Of a stretch of DNA of 64,000 nt, positions 23,285-33,462 are shown one piece after another. Below the pieces are notes generated by a model. That model did not search any database, was not told the origin of the DNA, and saw nothing but the letters and a program-made list of their open reading frames with translations. Each line of letters begins with the position of its first letter. The first letter of the stretch is position 1. The stretch is from Blastomyces gilchristii SLH14081 (lineage: Eukaryota; Ascomycota; Eurotiomycetes; Onygenales; Ajellomycetaceae): NCBI RefSeq assembly GCF_000003855.2, contig NW_003101679.1, positions 3,991,393 through 4,055,392 of the forward strand. Reading direction: 5' to 3'. The position numbers were made by a program, and so were the translations under genes.

Positions 23285-23674
23285 GCCGCATAAATATGGC
23301 CTGTTACCAAGCCTTTCATTGGCTAATGCTTCATGGAGGTGTATGTTTGCCGCATGAGATATTGCAGTACAATACTCCAAGCTGGTGGTTGAAGCTTATC
23401 TCACGTCATTCTGCCAAGTGCAACCGCCTTTCAGTAACTAGTTATTCGGAACAGCGGCGTTAATGTTATACCGGAAATAGACAGCATTGAATTGTCTAGA
23501 AGGAGATACGAGGAAACAGTTATTCTCTCAAAAAATTCCTGAAAGATGAAGTGATACCGTCCAAACTATACAAAAGAACCATTCTCCCCTGAAAATCTAT
23601 TTTATAACTAAAATATTCAAGCATACCAAAAACCAATACGCTAAAATATTCCTCTGATTCGATAAGTGAGCATC
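23285..23674. other. Intergenic region between APS2 and the conserved 206-aa gene
   Basis: 390 bp, the likely APS2 promoter and the 3' flank of the neighbouring minus-strand gene. No motif recognised. Confidence 0.4.
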
Positions 23675-24391
23675 TCATTTGCTATCAAAGATTCGCTGGC
23701 TCATCTTTCTGGATTTCGAAATATCCGCACTCTGCATAAGGTTGTCATCAGTCGCCCAGGCATTATCGCGGACATGTCTTGCCACTTAATGAAGCTTGAC
23801 ATCGTAGGAACGGGAATAGGACCATACCGTAGAATCGACAGGATCAGCAGTAGCAGCTTCGCTGTCACGACAACCCATCACATCATCCTCGCCGTCATCG
23901 ACAGGAGAATCTTCGTCAGAATCCTCAAATGAACGCTCTGGATCTCCATTGTAAACAACGAACCAGCCAATCTCCGCATCAGGCGCGAGTTCATTTCTAA
24001 GTTTCCTAAATACTTCACTCCCAGCCGTTGACAAGCCCGGGTCCTGCTGTAGAATCTCCTGGACCCTTAATCCTAGCCCCGCACCGGATAAGGCCTCTGC
24101 GCCCATAGTCATGGTCTTTGCTGCGACGTATGCATATGGTTGGCTTACCGCGTCAGGGCTAAGGTCCTCAGGGTCGTACTGTTCAATAAGTTGGAGATTA
24201 GGGAGATGAGTGAGGATGTCAGGGTCAAGGAGCTTGAATGAATTGAGGACTGCTGCCGTTGTAGTCGGGTGCTGGAGGTACTCCGCAGCTGCGTCGAGAA
24301 GGTTGTAGAGGGCTATGTAAGCGCGTATACCTGGAGCTAAGGGGTTGGGCGCTCTGTGCCAACGGAAGCCATAAAGTATATAGGTGACCAT
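23675..24391 (-). CDS. Conserved fungal protein of unknown function
   Basis: Exon 1 is 24391-23828 and exon 2 is proposed as 23731-23675 (96-nt intron, GTATGG..CAG, phase 0), 206 residues. Without splicing, exon 1 reads on 14 further codons to a stop. The N-terminal two thirds look like a folded domain: MVTYILYGFRWHRAPN, IRAYIALYNLLDAAAEYLQ, IEQYDPEDLSPDAVSQPYAY, and ELAPDAEIGWFVVYNGD. The motif 'SQPYAYVA ... LAP..EIGWFVV' recalls a family of uncharacterised ascomycete proteins, but I cannot attach a function. The tail is acidic (ERSFEDSDEDSPVDDGEDD). A small basic exon 2 (RKMSQRIFDSK) closes the protein. The ATG at 24391 is the first in frame. Confidence 0.7.
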
Positions 24392-25039
24392 TTTGGAGGA
24401 GGTAGGTAAAATACTGATGATGGACCTCGCTCGAATGGCCTTGACAGGAGATTAATTGAGATGTTAGTTAGAAGGATGGCCTGCATATCAACGGAGGAAG
24501 AGCTCTTGAGCCACGAGTGATTGCCATGTCACGGATGGTAGTCCCGTGTGTTTTAGGAATATTTATTGTCGAACATGTATGGTGTCTAAAAGACAAGCAT
24601 ATCTTATGGTGCAACATTCTGCGTGGAAGTCCAGTGATACCTAGGTAGTTAGGGTGAGGTCACATGAGCCCCTTGATGGCATCCATCCACAGCTATTGTC
24701 CCCTGAGCATTTTCCGCCTGTGATATAGATGTACAAAGATAATTGAACAATGTCTTTATATTTATAGGACATCCGCCACTATATCTACCCTTTGGCCATA
24801 GAAATTTCATCCACGGGCATCTACAATTATATAAAATTATATACATTATTCGCGGTAGCGTCCCATCCCTTAGTGGCCCTCTTAACGAAGGCTTGTTCTA
24901 TGTATGCTTGTTTGATATTTCGTGGACAAGCGTCAGCACAATGCTTGATTCCAACGGAATCTTACGGCTTAGAAATCCATATACCCTTCCGGATAGATCT
25001 CTTGGATTGAAGCCATTGTTATCATCCTAACCATCGTCG
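24392..25039. other. Intergenic region
   Basis: About 650 bp; promoter of the conserved minus-strand gene on the left and 3' flank of the acyltransferase on the right. Nothing else recognised. Confidence 0.45.
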
Positions 25040-27166
25040 TCATCGTGATTTCTTATCTTCAGCTCCACCGGTCATAATGGAGGAAGGACCGTTAACCATG
25101 ACGACATCATCATCGTCCGAATCGGCCTCTCTTCTAGAGCACGGTCCACGTTTCTTCTGCTCAGAGTCCGTGATCCGCCTGTTCACCTCAACCAAATTTT
25201 CGTTCGATATGGTAGACAGCGGTTTTATCAGAGTATCGTGGAGAAAGGAACCAAAGCTGCTGGACCGCCTTCCACTGCCGCGGCTTTGGCTCCTGCTCCT
25301 GCTACTTGCATGGCTAGGGGGCATGCTCTTTAGTCGAGATAGATAAGAATCGCCATTAGGGCCCTCATGTACAAGCTTTTCCGATTCGAAATCCGGTAGG
25401 ATTTCAGGTCCGAACGTGTCAATTACCTCAACAACTTGAGCAGCCAGCGCTTGACGCTCAGCTCGCAACTGAGCCAATGAAGTAGCTGATCTGGGCTTTA
25501 AAGCGACTAGTAGTGGTGGTAGAGACTTGAGCACGTCAGCGCCTATCTCGCCAATGCGTAGCCCGGCAAGGGAGACGAAAATCATGAGTCCGAAGAACAA
25601 TATCGAAAAAAGCGACAACGGCATAATATCAGGGATATAATTCCTCGGATTAATCCACCAAGACACAGCAGAACAGTAATGCCCATCGTGGCGACAATAA
25701 CGCAACCAAACCGTGGCTATAGCGGTATAAAAGGTGTACAAAGCCGGTGCTAGCACCATCGCCACAATAATCTTCCAACTTCCGACAACATCGCGTGCTT
25801 CTAGCTTAACAACGGAAACTGCTAGCGCTTTACGCTGTTTTCTGACAGACACGATCTTCGTAATGATGAAAACCGGCCAGAATAAAGCAATTGACGGTAG
25901 AGTTCCCACTGCCAGTGCGAGAAATTCACCGATACGCCGAAGCAGAGTGCCAAACACTACCCACCACGGCCGTTGCTCTACATCTCCCCACTCGACTTGG
26001 TGATCCCGAATACCTAATGCCTTCAGCCGATCATTGTAGTCTGATACAGCCTTTTTTAACTGAAGAACTTTAGGCTCGTCCTTAAACCGCGTATAGCCTT
26101 TAAGAAGGTTCCGGTTAAGTTCAACAACAACGGGTAAAGGGAGCTTCATTCGTAGAGGCCTATATAGTCTTCTCGTAGCTTGAATGGCCATAAGGGTGTC
26201 ATGATCCGGAGCTAGTTGAGTGACAGCAGCAAGTGCGTCGTTAATTGTTTCCAGCAATGATCCCACAGCGTTACGTTTGAGCTGTCCTCCGGCCTTGAAA
26301 GCTTCAATTTGATCTGGGTGAACCTGAACGGGGTTACCAAACTCTATAACAGCACGGGACCGGAATTTATTTGGATGGAAGTAATTCATGCCACAGGGGA
26401 TTATAGAGAGGCCGCAGTCAGGATCTCGTGCTAGAGTACCTAGGGCAATTATAGCCACGCCAGCTTTCAATGGAAGCAAATTAGGGCGGTCATGACTTCC
26501 TCCCTCGGGAAAGATGCCAACACAACCGCCGTTGCAAAGTTCGCGATACACTGAATCGAACATCTGGCTTTGGTCCACAAACGGCGCGACTTTAAACGGG
26601 GTCCCATTGCGCAATCCATCGTAGAGCGGGTGGTCCTTATCAAAATCTTTGAATGGTCTGCGGAGCCGCAGTTCTTGCGGCCCCAGGATTTCAGCAATTG
26701 CTTGCTGTTCGACATTCGTTCTCCCCACCCTAGGTAAAACAATTAAGCCCCCTTCCATGAACTCTCCGTTGGTGAAGTTCGTTCCTTTCCCGCGGACCAG
26801 AGTTGGGTCATTTTCCGGATGGGGCAGGCAAATCGTGCCCTCAGCAGGCTTGACAAGGTCCATTGCCCTGACCACAGATACAGCCCCCATAAGACGAGTC
26901 ATCCTCCCAATGTATGGGTCGCGCATAGTTTTGTCCGCCGTGAGAAAAGATGTGCGGCGTCCAGCATAGCGTCTCATGTTGCGCATTAACACAGCGGAAT
27001 CGACGAATTGGTTGGCATGCGGCGCGGCGACTATGATCACCGGGCCGCTCTTAGGGATCCGCCATGCTCCCCGGGAATAAATTTCACGGAAGAAAATATC
27101 TAGACAACACGCGAAAATCCATATCCCGAAGTCATAAACCCACGGGATCATATAACTCTGGGTCAT
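25040..27166 (-). CDS. Glycerol-3-phosphate / dihydroxyacetone-phosphate acyltransferase (SCT1/GPT2 type)
   Basis: Single exon, 708 residues. Catalyses acyl-CoA transfer to sn-1 of glycerol-3-phosphate (or DHAP), the first step of phospholipid and triacylglycerol synthesis, in the ER membrane. The PlsC-like catalytic region fills residues ~30-310: APHANQFVDS carries the catalytic His/Asp, and FPEGGSHDRPNLLPLKAGVA is the FPEG substrate-binding block. Next comes a hydrophobic half with several membrane spans (about residues 410-580, e.g. LFSILFFGLMIFVSLAGLR). The C-terminus is Ser/Arg-rich (HASSRSRSQSRGSGRRSSS) and ends in an acidic segment (DSDDDDVVM), as in yeast Sct1/Gpt2 whose tails are phosphorylated. 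The ATG at 27166 precedes a first hydrophobic helix. Which of the two yeast paralogues it matches best cannot be decided here. Confidence 0.92.
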   Translation of the reverse strand: MTQSYMIPWVYDFGIWIFACCLDIFFREIYSRGAWRIPKSGPVIIVAAPHANQFVDSAVLMRNMRRYAGRRTSFLTADKTMRDPYIGRMTRLMGAVSVVRAMDLVKPAEGTICLPHPENDPTLVRGKGTNFTNGEFMEGGLIVLPRVGRTNVEQQAIAEILGPQELRLRRPFKDFDKDHPLYDGLRNGTPFKVAPFVDQSQMFDSVYRELCNGGCVGIFPEGGSHDRPNLLPLKAGVAIIALGTLARDPDCGLSIIPCGMNYFHPNKFRSRAVIEFGNPVQVHPDQIEAFKAGGQLKRNAVGSLLETINDALAAVTQLAPDHDTLMAIQATRRLYRPLRMKLPLPVVVELNRNLLKGYTRFKDEPKVLQLKKAVSDYNDRLKALGIRDHQVEWGDVEQRPWWVVFGTLLRRIGEFLALAVGTLPSIALFWPVFIITKIVSVRKQRKALAVSVVKLEARDVVGSWKIIVAMVLAPALYTFYTAIATVWLRYCRHDGHYCSAVSWWINPRNYIPDIMPLSLFSILFFGLMIFVSLAGLRIGEIGADVLKSLPPLLVALKPRSATSLAQLRAERQALAAQVVEVIDTFGPEILPDFESEKLVHEGPNGDSYLSRLKSMPPSHASSRSRSQSRGSGRRSSSFGSFLHDTLIKPLSTISNENLVEVNRRITDSEQKKRGPCSRREADSDDDDVVMVNGPSSIMTGGAEDKKSR

Positions 27167-27697
27167 GATGAATGAGCTAGGTATGCTGCCGTGTCACTTA
27201 GCCAGGAGAAGGGACAGCAAACTGCAACATTAGATGCGCACGGAAAATGCCATGATAGGGCGGGAGGTAGGCGAGACTTCTTGGTGGAAGGGTAGGGGTA
27301 ACGTTAGCCCTCCCGGCTGCCCGATTTGTTGGGGATTCAACGACCTAGAATACTCCGGTTCCTTCATGAAAACCGTCCAAGGCAGGGGTGGCCAAGACTT
27401 CACTAGGTAGGGCTAGAACCCAGGTGTCCAATAATATTAATGAACCGTAGCAATCTGGTGGAGAAGCGAAAAAAAGTTGCGGCAAGGGCTTGACCTTGAA
27501 CATCACCCGCAAAACCACAACAGTGGTACGGTACAGAGGCAAAGAGAAAGAGCCAATAAGAGTTCCAATTGCAAGATAACTAACCCCGAAGTTGTAAAAA
27601 TAATCTATGAAAATAAGGGTAAAAATGGCTATGTTCTTAGACTGATGCTGCGCGTTTACTTATATCTAAATTGTTATTTTTGTCTTAGAACAGACGT
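27167..27697. other. Intergenic region
   Basis: 530 bp between co-directional minus-strand genes: acyltransferase promoter and DPH5 3' flank. Confidence 0.45.
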
Positions 27698-28714
27698 TCA
27701 TGAACTCGTTCCATAATTTGCTTTCCAAGCCTCATCAAAAGTTGCCTTGTCGACGGCAAACTCCCGAATGTAATCCCTTTCTAGATCATGGGTCTTTTTC
27801 CCGAGCAGAACCAAACAGTGCAAGGGTTTACCCATATCGACATCACATAGCTCTTTCAATGTCCCCACGGCAAGTTTCTGATCCGGCGCACCAACTCGCG
27901 CAGCGCCTATAGCAAGGCTAGTCGGACCATACACACACTCTTTCCTCTCTTCCTCTATTTCCAGCATCTGACTCGCACACTGCGCAACAGTCATGTATCT
28001 TGGTGGTTCATATATTTTCCTTCCGCGCGCCATATTCTCTATCGACTGCTCTTTAACTTTAATATCCAGGAGCATCAACGTGTGAAACCCTAGTTGAACG
28101 TTCTCTTTCACTCGGTCATAGAACGAAGATGGTTTCCATGTCTCTGTGAAAAATACCATACTGACGGTCTGACCGAAATTATAAAGTTGGAGACCCGTGC
28201 AGCCTATGGCGGACATAATCGAGGCATTTGGTACGGTTGACGTTTTGATGCCGAGTTCGCGGGCGCGCAAGACGAGGTCAGTGTGCGTTGTAGCTCTAAT
28301 ATTCGAAATAAGAATTGTTAGTCTCTCCATTGCTACCTTGAGATTTGCAAGAGTATTATTGAAGCGTGACTGTACCCAAATGGATCTCCGACTACCAGAA
28401 ACGCGACATCTACTTTATTAGCATCTTGTAGTATATCATCACTGCCCGTCTCGACCAGTTCGCGATCTGCTACAATGACAGGGCGTCCATAGAACGCTTC
28501 CTACTGATCAGTCGCGGACGCGCATTAGTACGTTAACCATAGCTCTATTATATATATTTTTATCAAAACCATCACGCACTAGTTTTTCCTTATCCACCAG
28601 TAAGATACTCGTGTAAGCTTCAAGATACACTCGTTCGGCCTTCTTAACGATTTCCAGTCCCCGAACAGTGATATCTGTCTCATCCGCCAGACCGAGCCCG
28701 ACCAGATACAACAT
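27698..28714 (-). CDS. DPH5: Diphthine methyl ester synthase
   Basis: SAM-dependent methyltransferase that methylates the modified histidine of elongation factor 2 on the way to diphthamide; cytosolic. Three exons on the minus strand: 28714-28580, 28500-28376 and 28295-27698; 285 residues, the typical length. Landmarks: [53 protein letters not shown] joining [15 protein letters not shown], then [20 protein letters not shown] and [13 protein letters not shown] longer frame that opens at 28330 ([12 protein letters not shown]) is read-through of intron 2 and not the real start. The gene diverges from SPT3 over 336 bp. Confidence 0.95.
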
Positions 28715-29050
28715 GGCGAGGGCGCAGTGTAAGTGCACTGGGGATACGACGGGTGGTTGATGTCGCTGGAAAATACTTTGAATCAGAGTTGGTCTCTGCT
28801 GATTTTAATAATGAGTGCACAGTTCAAGTTGGGTTAGCGCAAATCTTGAAGTGGGGTCAAGCGTGCTGAGGTAATTCAGAGCCATGACGCCGACAATTGA
28901 GCCGCGGCCGACTTCATCCAACCACTATCCCTATCTAGTCCCTTCGCATGCTGTGTGTATCAGTTATCAGGACTAAGCCTGCGCAGTGTCGACGCACTGC
29001 TTCGTCATTACCTGCCTTATCCTACTATTCTTGCCTACCAACCTGTGAAG
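28715..29050. promoter_or_regulatory. Divergent promoter region between DPH5 and SPT3
   Basis: 336 bp between the two start codons must carry both promoters and 5' UTRs. No TATA box or named site was recognised. Confidence 0.5.
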
Positions 29051-31181
29051 ATGGCGGAGCGATCGCCCAAGTACCGCCAGGAGATCCAACAGGTAAGACT
29101 CTAAATCCCTTCTATTCTAGACGTCTTGGGAAGATTCGGTGAAAGGTCACATCTGGTCATCTGGGCATCTGGTCTCCTCCGTTGGTTTTTGATATGGAAC
29201 CTCTTCTCCGGAAGCGCGTCCCCGCGACCCTCAAATCCCGAAGGAAGCTATCATCGTTAGAGAATCCCGTTTTGCGCACTGGGGAAGCCTGACGATAGGG
29301 TGACGAGATGGTATTGTAGGATGCATGGGAGCCATGGAAATTCCGTTTTGCTGGCTACTATATTCTCCGTGGCGGAAGTCAGTCTATCTTTCAATCGAGG
29401 AACGCTCTCCCCTATGCGATCGGAAGAAAATATGTCCAGGAAAGGCCGCGACGCTACCTATCTTTTGATCCGGTGTGAAGTTTTCGAGATTTTCCGGCCC
29501 TCGTCTAGTGATCTTTGCCATTGCCCATTTTACCTCCACCAAATGTGGATGATGGGGTAAATGGCAGCTTGCACTTTGGAAACATTTAGTGAAGTCGGAT
29601 AGATCGATCTCAACATGCGATGAAAGATGTGCTACGAAATGAGTGCTATTCACTTCTCCGTAGCAACGATATCCCCTCAAAATCTTCGATATTTGTCTTC
29701 CGGAAAGATATATGCGCCATAACACTACCACTCTCGAACGCCTCAGAAGCTCTTGCGTTGCCTCAGGTCTATGGATCTTGTTCATCGACTTGCACCTTTT
29801 TAAACCCAGTTCATCTGTGGGATTGATCGGTTCTTCGCGATGGCTTTCACAGAGCGAAGGATAGGCGGTAAATTGTGGGTTGAGCGCTGGTCTGGTGAGG
29901 CTGCTGAGATTGTTTCCAAAGTCGTTTCTGGAGGCAGAGGCATAGAGTTTGACGCATTGCCTGATGACGAGAATGATGCAAACGCTTCCTTCCGATATTA
30001 TTTCGATACAGTTGTGGACGAGGACGTTTACAGGGACTAGACCAACACCAGCACCAGAGCGAACACAGATTTCTTGGAGTGGTCATAGAAGCGTCCCTAC
30101 TAACATCTTTGGCCAGATGATGTTTGTCTCCGGCGAGACGGCAGAACCATCAGCTGAAACGACGACTCTCATTGAAGAAATTGTACGACAACAGGTTATT
30201 GAAATGGTAGGTGCTCGTACACTGCTTCTTCTTTTGCATATTGAGCTCACCAATTTGAAGCTTAGTCGAAGCACTGCCCTTGCAGCGCGACGGGGCGTTC
30301 GATCTATTTCCACAGATGATCTCATTTTTCTAATTCGTCACGACAAGGCTAAGGTATCACGGCTGAAGACTTTTTTGTCATGGAAGGACGTCCGGAAAAA
30401 CGTGAAGGACTCGGATGACAAAGGTGGTGGTGATGCAGCAGATTTTGGGGCCGGAGACGATCCCTTGGCTGGAGCTGGCGTTGCGGGTCCAACAGATGTT
30501 GCGGCGAAACCGAAAAACAAAAGGGCTAAAGTTGGTTTGCCCTGGGATCTCAACAACTTATATTCAGTCCAAGTTCCTGAACGTGAAGATGAAGAAGACG
30601 AAGAGGAGGAGGAGCAAAATTATGCCACCCTACAGCGACTCGCAAACGCAGACGAACGGACAAAAAACATGACGCGCGAGGAGTATGTTTTCTGGTCCGA
30701 TTGTCGACAGGCCTCCTTTACATTTCGCAAAGCCAAAAGATTTCGAGAATGGGCAGGTTTTGGAATCGTGACGGACTTTAGACCCAACGATGACATCGTC
30801 GACATTCTTGGCTTCCTCACTTTTGAAATTGTGCAAACCTTGACGGAAGAGGCTTTGAAGGTCAAGGAGCAGGAAGACCGGGGTAGGAAAGGCCGTGGAG
30901 CTTCGGATGACGGTGAGAAGACGAAGAAGCGAAAACGAGAGACGGGTCTCTTCGACCCTCCTGAGGAGGGGAGGACACCCATAGAGCCAAGACACATTCA
31001 TGAGGCGTACCGCAAGCTTCAAGCGATTCCAAACAAGTCTATCGCGGTGTTGTTGCGAGGAGGACGTGCCCCTATGCGCACCCCTTTGCGACTTGTACGT
31101 TACTCATTTCACTTTTGACGCTGATGTTAATTGCTGATCGTTGAACTCCATGCTAACCCTTGCCCTGTGTAATAGATTTGA
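29051..31181 (+). CDS. SPT3: SAGA complex subunit Spt3
   Basis: Histone-fold subunit of the SAGA coactivator that helps deliver TBP to promoters. Four exons: 29051-29092 ([14 protein letters not shown]), 30117-30206, 30261-31094 and 31176-31181; 323 residues. Family blocks: [28 protein letters not shown] joining [12 protein letters not shown], then [20 protein letters not shown], the [11 protein letters not shown] region, and the C-terminal histone fold with [20 protein letters not shown] and [10 protein letters not shown]. The last exon is two codons (Ile-stop), giving the expected RTPLRLI end. Intron 2 (54 nt) contains no stop and keeps frame, so retention would insert 18 residues. Intron 1 is 1,024 nt, very long for this kind of genome. 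An acidic Glu-rich insert lies in the middle of exon 3. Confidence 0.93.
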
Positions 31182-31256
31182 AATCCTCGTCCAAATTTGT
31201 ACGATATCGAAGAGGTCTTTCTTATTTTAACGTACTACGTAGGAGCTGTTTTTTTT

Positions 31257-31288
<32 letters not shown>

Positions 31289-31655
31289 TGAGTCCCTGGT
31301 TATTTTTAATTTTCTTGGAGTTCTCAGGATGTGGCAAATATACCCCGGATTGGGATCTCTTTGGCTTGTTTTGAGATGTAACTTTCACATGTGGTGTTGG
31401 TGTCACCATCGTTATATTCAGCGGATAGGTTTACCTATCTTTCTTACAAACTCTTGTGGCTTACACCGTCTATTCCCGTCTGTCCGCAAGACCATCCTTT
31501 CTTTGGAACTAGATTTGATGTGCGAAGGATCTAGGAGTTTATTGGACTGAACGTTTGGACTAAAACGCCCTTTGATTGCAACCACCCATCGCTTATTTAT
31601 AGATGGAAAAGAACTATGGATAGCTAGCAAAAAGTCTATATCTATAGTAAAACCC
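31182..31655. other. Convergent 3' region between SPT3 and HIS5
   Basis: 474 bp between converging genes. Contains a T-rich block at 31249-31289 with runs of 12 and 18 T, probably part of the SPT3 3' UTR or an intergenic simple repeat. Confidence 0.5.
31249..31289. repeat. T-rich simple repeat
   Basis: T12, then two CTTTT units, then C and T18. Low complexity, in the convergent intergenic region. Confidence 0.8.
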
Positions 31656-33092
31656 CTATTTCATTTTTAACCCGTTGGAGGTGTAAATATTAGACAGAAC
31701 TGCCTGGATCTCCCGCAAAAATTTCGATACCTCTGCTTCCGTCCCAACAGTGATCCTTAGACATCCGGTACAGCCATACTCATTCCCTCGAAACCGGACA
31801 ACAACGCCTTTCGCCTCCGCAAGAGCCTTGTACACTGCTATCGCTACATCATTGCAAGGTTTCCCTCCCTGTTCCGCTGGCATGTCAAGAACCTCAACGA
31901 GCAGGAAATTCGACTCCGCGCCGCCCAGAAACTTTCCAATTCCAGGAACTTTAGGCAGCTCCGCAAGTATCCGTTCCCGCTGTACCAGTATCTTCTCCTT
32001 GTTCTTATTCATGAGCGCAAGATTCTTCGGTGTTAGCGCAGCCTTTGCCAACGCACTGGTAGGGCTGGAGATGTTATACGGGGCCTTCAAACTATTCAGC
32101 AACCTCGCGATTTCAGGGCTCGTAAACCCCACACCCAGTCTGATGCCCGCAAGTCCGAATGCTTTGCTTAACGTCTGCATTACAACCAGGTTTGGCCACT
32201 CCATCACCCACTCTGCGAGACTTGAGCCCTCAGGCGCAAAGTCGATGTAGGCTTCGTCAACCACCACCACGCCATTCCATGTCGGGTGTTCGAGGACCTT
32301 CTGGATATCGTCTTTGCGAATTAGACTTGCCGTGGGATTGCCGGGGGAGCAGATGTAGACTAATTTTATGGAAGAAGTCGAGGATAGCACTTCGTTGATG
32401 GCGTCGGGGCGGAGATAAAAATTGTTGGCTGTGTCAAGGGGGACTTTGACGATGCTGATGTCGTTTACTTGCGCACTGACTGAATACATGCCGTATGTGG
32501 GGGGGCAGGTGAGGATCTGGTCATGACCTGGTTTGCAGAAACAGCGGAGAAGGGCATCGATAACTTCATCTGAGCCAACGCCGACGAAAAGCCTGTCTGG
32601 CGTCAATGTCTTTTGAGTATGAACGTGTGTGTTTCGTAGATTGCAAAGGAGCTGCTTGAGTTCGATTTGATGACTATTTGAAAAGGCAAAAAATAAAAAA
32701 TGTCAGAATTACAGAAGCATTTTGAAATATTGGCCTGGATTGGGAAGAGATCATATGCTCACGGATCTGGATATCGGTTCAAGCCCAAGAAGTCGATATC
32801 TGGAGAAGATGCATTCTCGCTATTTGTCACCGATTTCTCCGACCATCCCTCCTGTATCCTTCCATCAGGAGTTAAGACGAGGCCTGGACCATAGGCGTTT
32901 TCATTCGCATCTAGCAAGATATTCGTCCCATCGTCTTTGTAGTCACTGTCATTCGTAGGTCAACTTTCACGAGCTAGATCTGCAGGACAAAGGGTGAAAA
33001 GCCTACTCTCTGGCGCAACGATACGGCTGCAATTGAAGAATATTGGGTCTCGCGCATTTCGAGAGGTCGAAAGGGAGATTCTTGACTGCCAT
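31656..33092 (-). CDS. HIS5: Histidinol-phosphate aminotransferase
   Basis: PLP-dependent class II aminotransferase converting imidazole-acetol phosphate to L-histidinol phosphate in histidine biosynthesis. Three exons on the minus strand: 33092-33007, 32945-32763 and 32673-31656; 428 residues. Conserved parts: the N-terminal NILQLQPYRCARD joined to DYKDDGTNILLDANENAYGP, then FVGVGSDEVIDALLR, CSPGNPTASL, VVVDEAYIDFAPEGSSL, the PLP-lysine block TLSKAFGLAGIRLG, and near the end VVRFRGNEYGCTGCLRITVG. The exon 1/2 and 2/3 junctions rebuild Asp and Pro codons exactly. Complete and intact; its 3' end faces that of SPT3. Confidence 0.95.
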
Positions 33093-33462
33093 GGTTGGCG
33101 CTGGCGACGCGTTAGAGAGTGAGGAGGGGGGAATTTTTGAAGTTGCTCCTGTTGTGCATCTAATTGACTATTCCGTTATCAGGAGTGGCGGGGCAAGATC
33201 GATGACTCGACGCGGCGCATAGTACGGAGTGTAAGTCACAAACTCTATTTTATGTATTATTATTATGTAGTGGAAAAGGAAGAGGTATTTATTTTATCAC
33301 TTGAGTCAATTGCTATACTACATCTATCCTGATAGATTTCTATTGTATTTTATCCCACTTTATTCAACGCCAAAGCCTTCGAGTATGCACAGTACGGGCA
33401 GTATTAATAATAATATGTAGAAGGGTACACAGTTCCCCAAAAGAAAATATGTCCAAGGAAGT
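33093..33462. other. Intergenic region between HIS5 and TAM41
   Basis: 370 bp; HIS5 promoter and TAM41 3' flank. A/T-rich with many TTTTAT words. I did not recognise a Gcn4-type TGACTC as a functional site, although TGACTC does occur near 33204. Confidence 0.4.

Noticed and set aside
27698..28330. Alternative DPH5 start at 28330 ([12 protein letters not shown])
   Set aside because: This part is intron 2 read-through; the spliced model gives the full conserved N-terminus and a normal length.
29840..30040. 67-codon frame inside SPT3 intron 1
   Set aside because: As a gene it lacks homology and supporting signals; kept only as a note on the long intron.
33204..33209. Gcn4-like TGACTC near HIS5
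   Set aside because: A six-base match is expected by chance; position about 115 bp upstream of the HIS5 start is suggestive but not enough to call.
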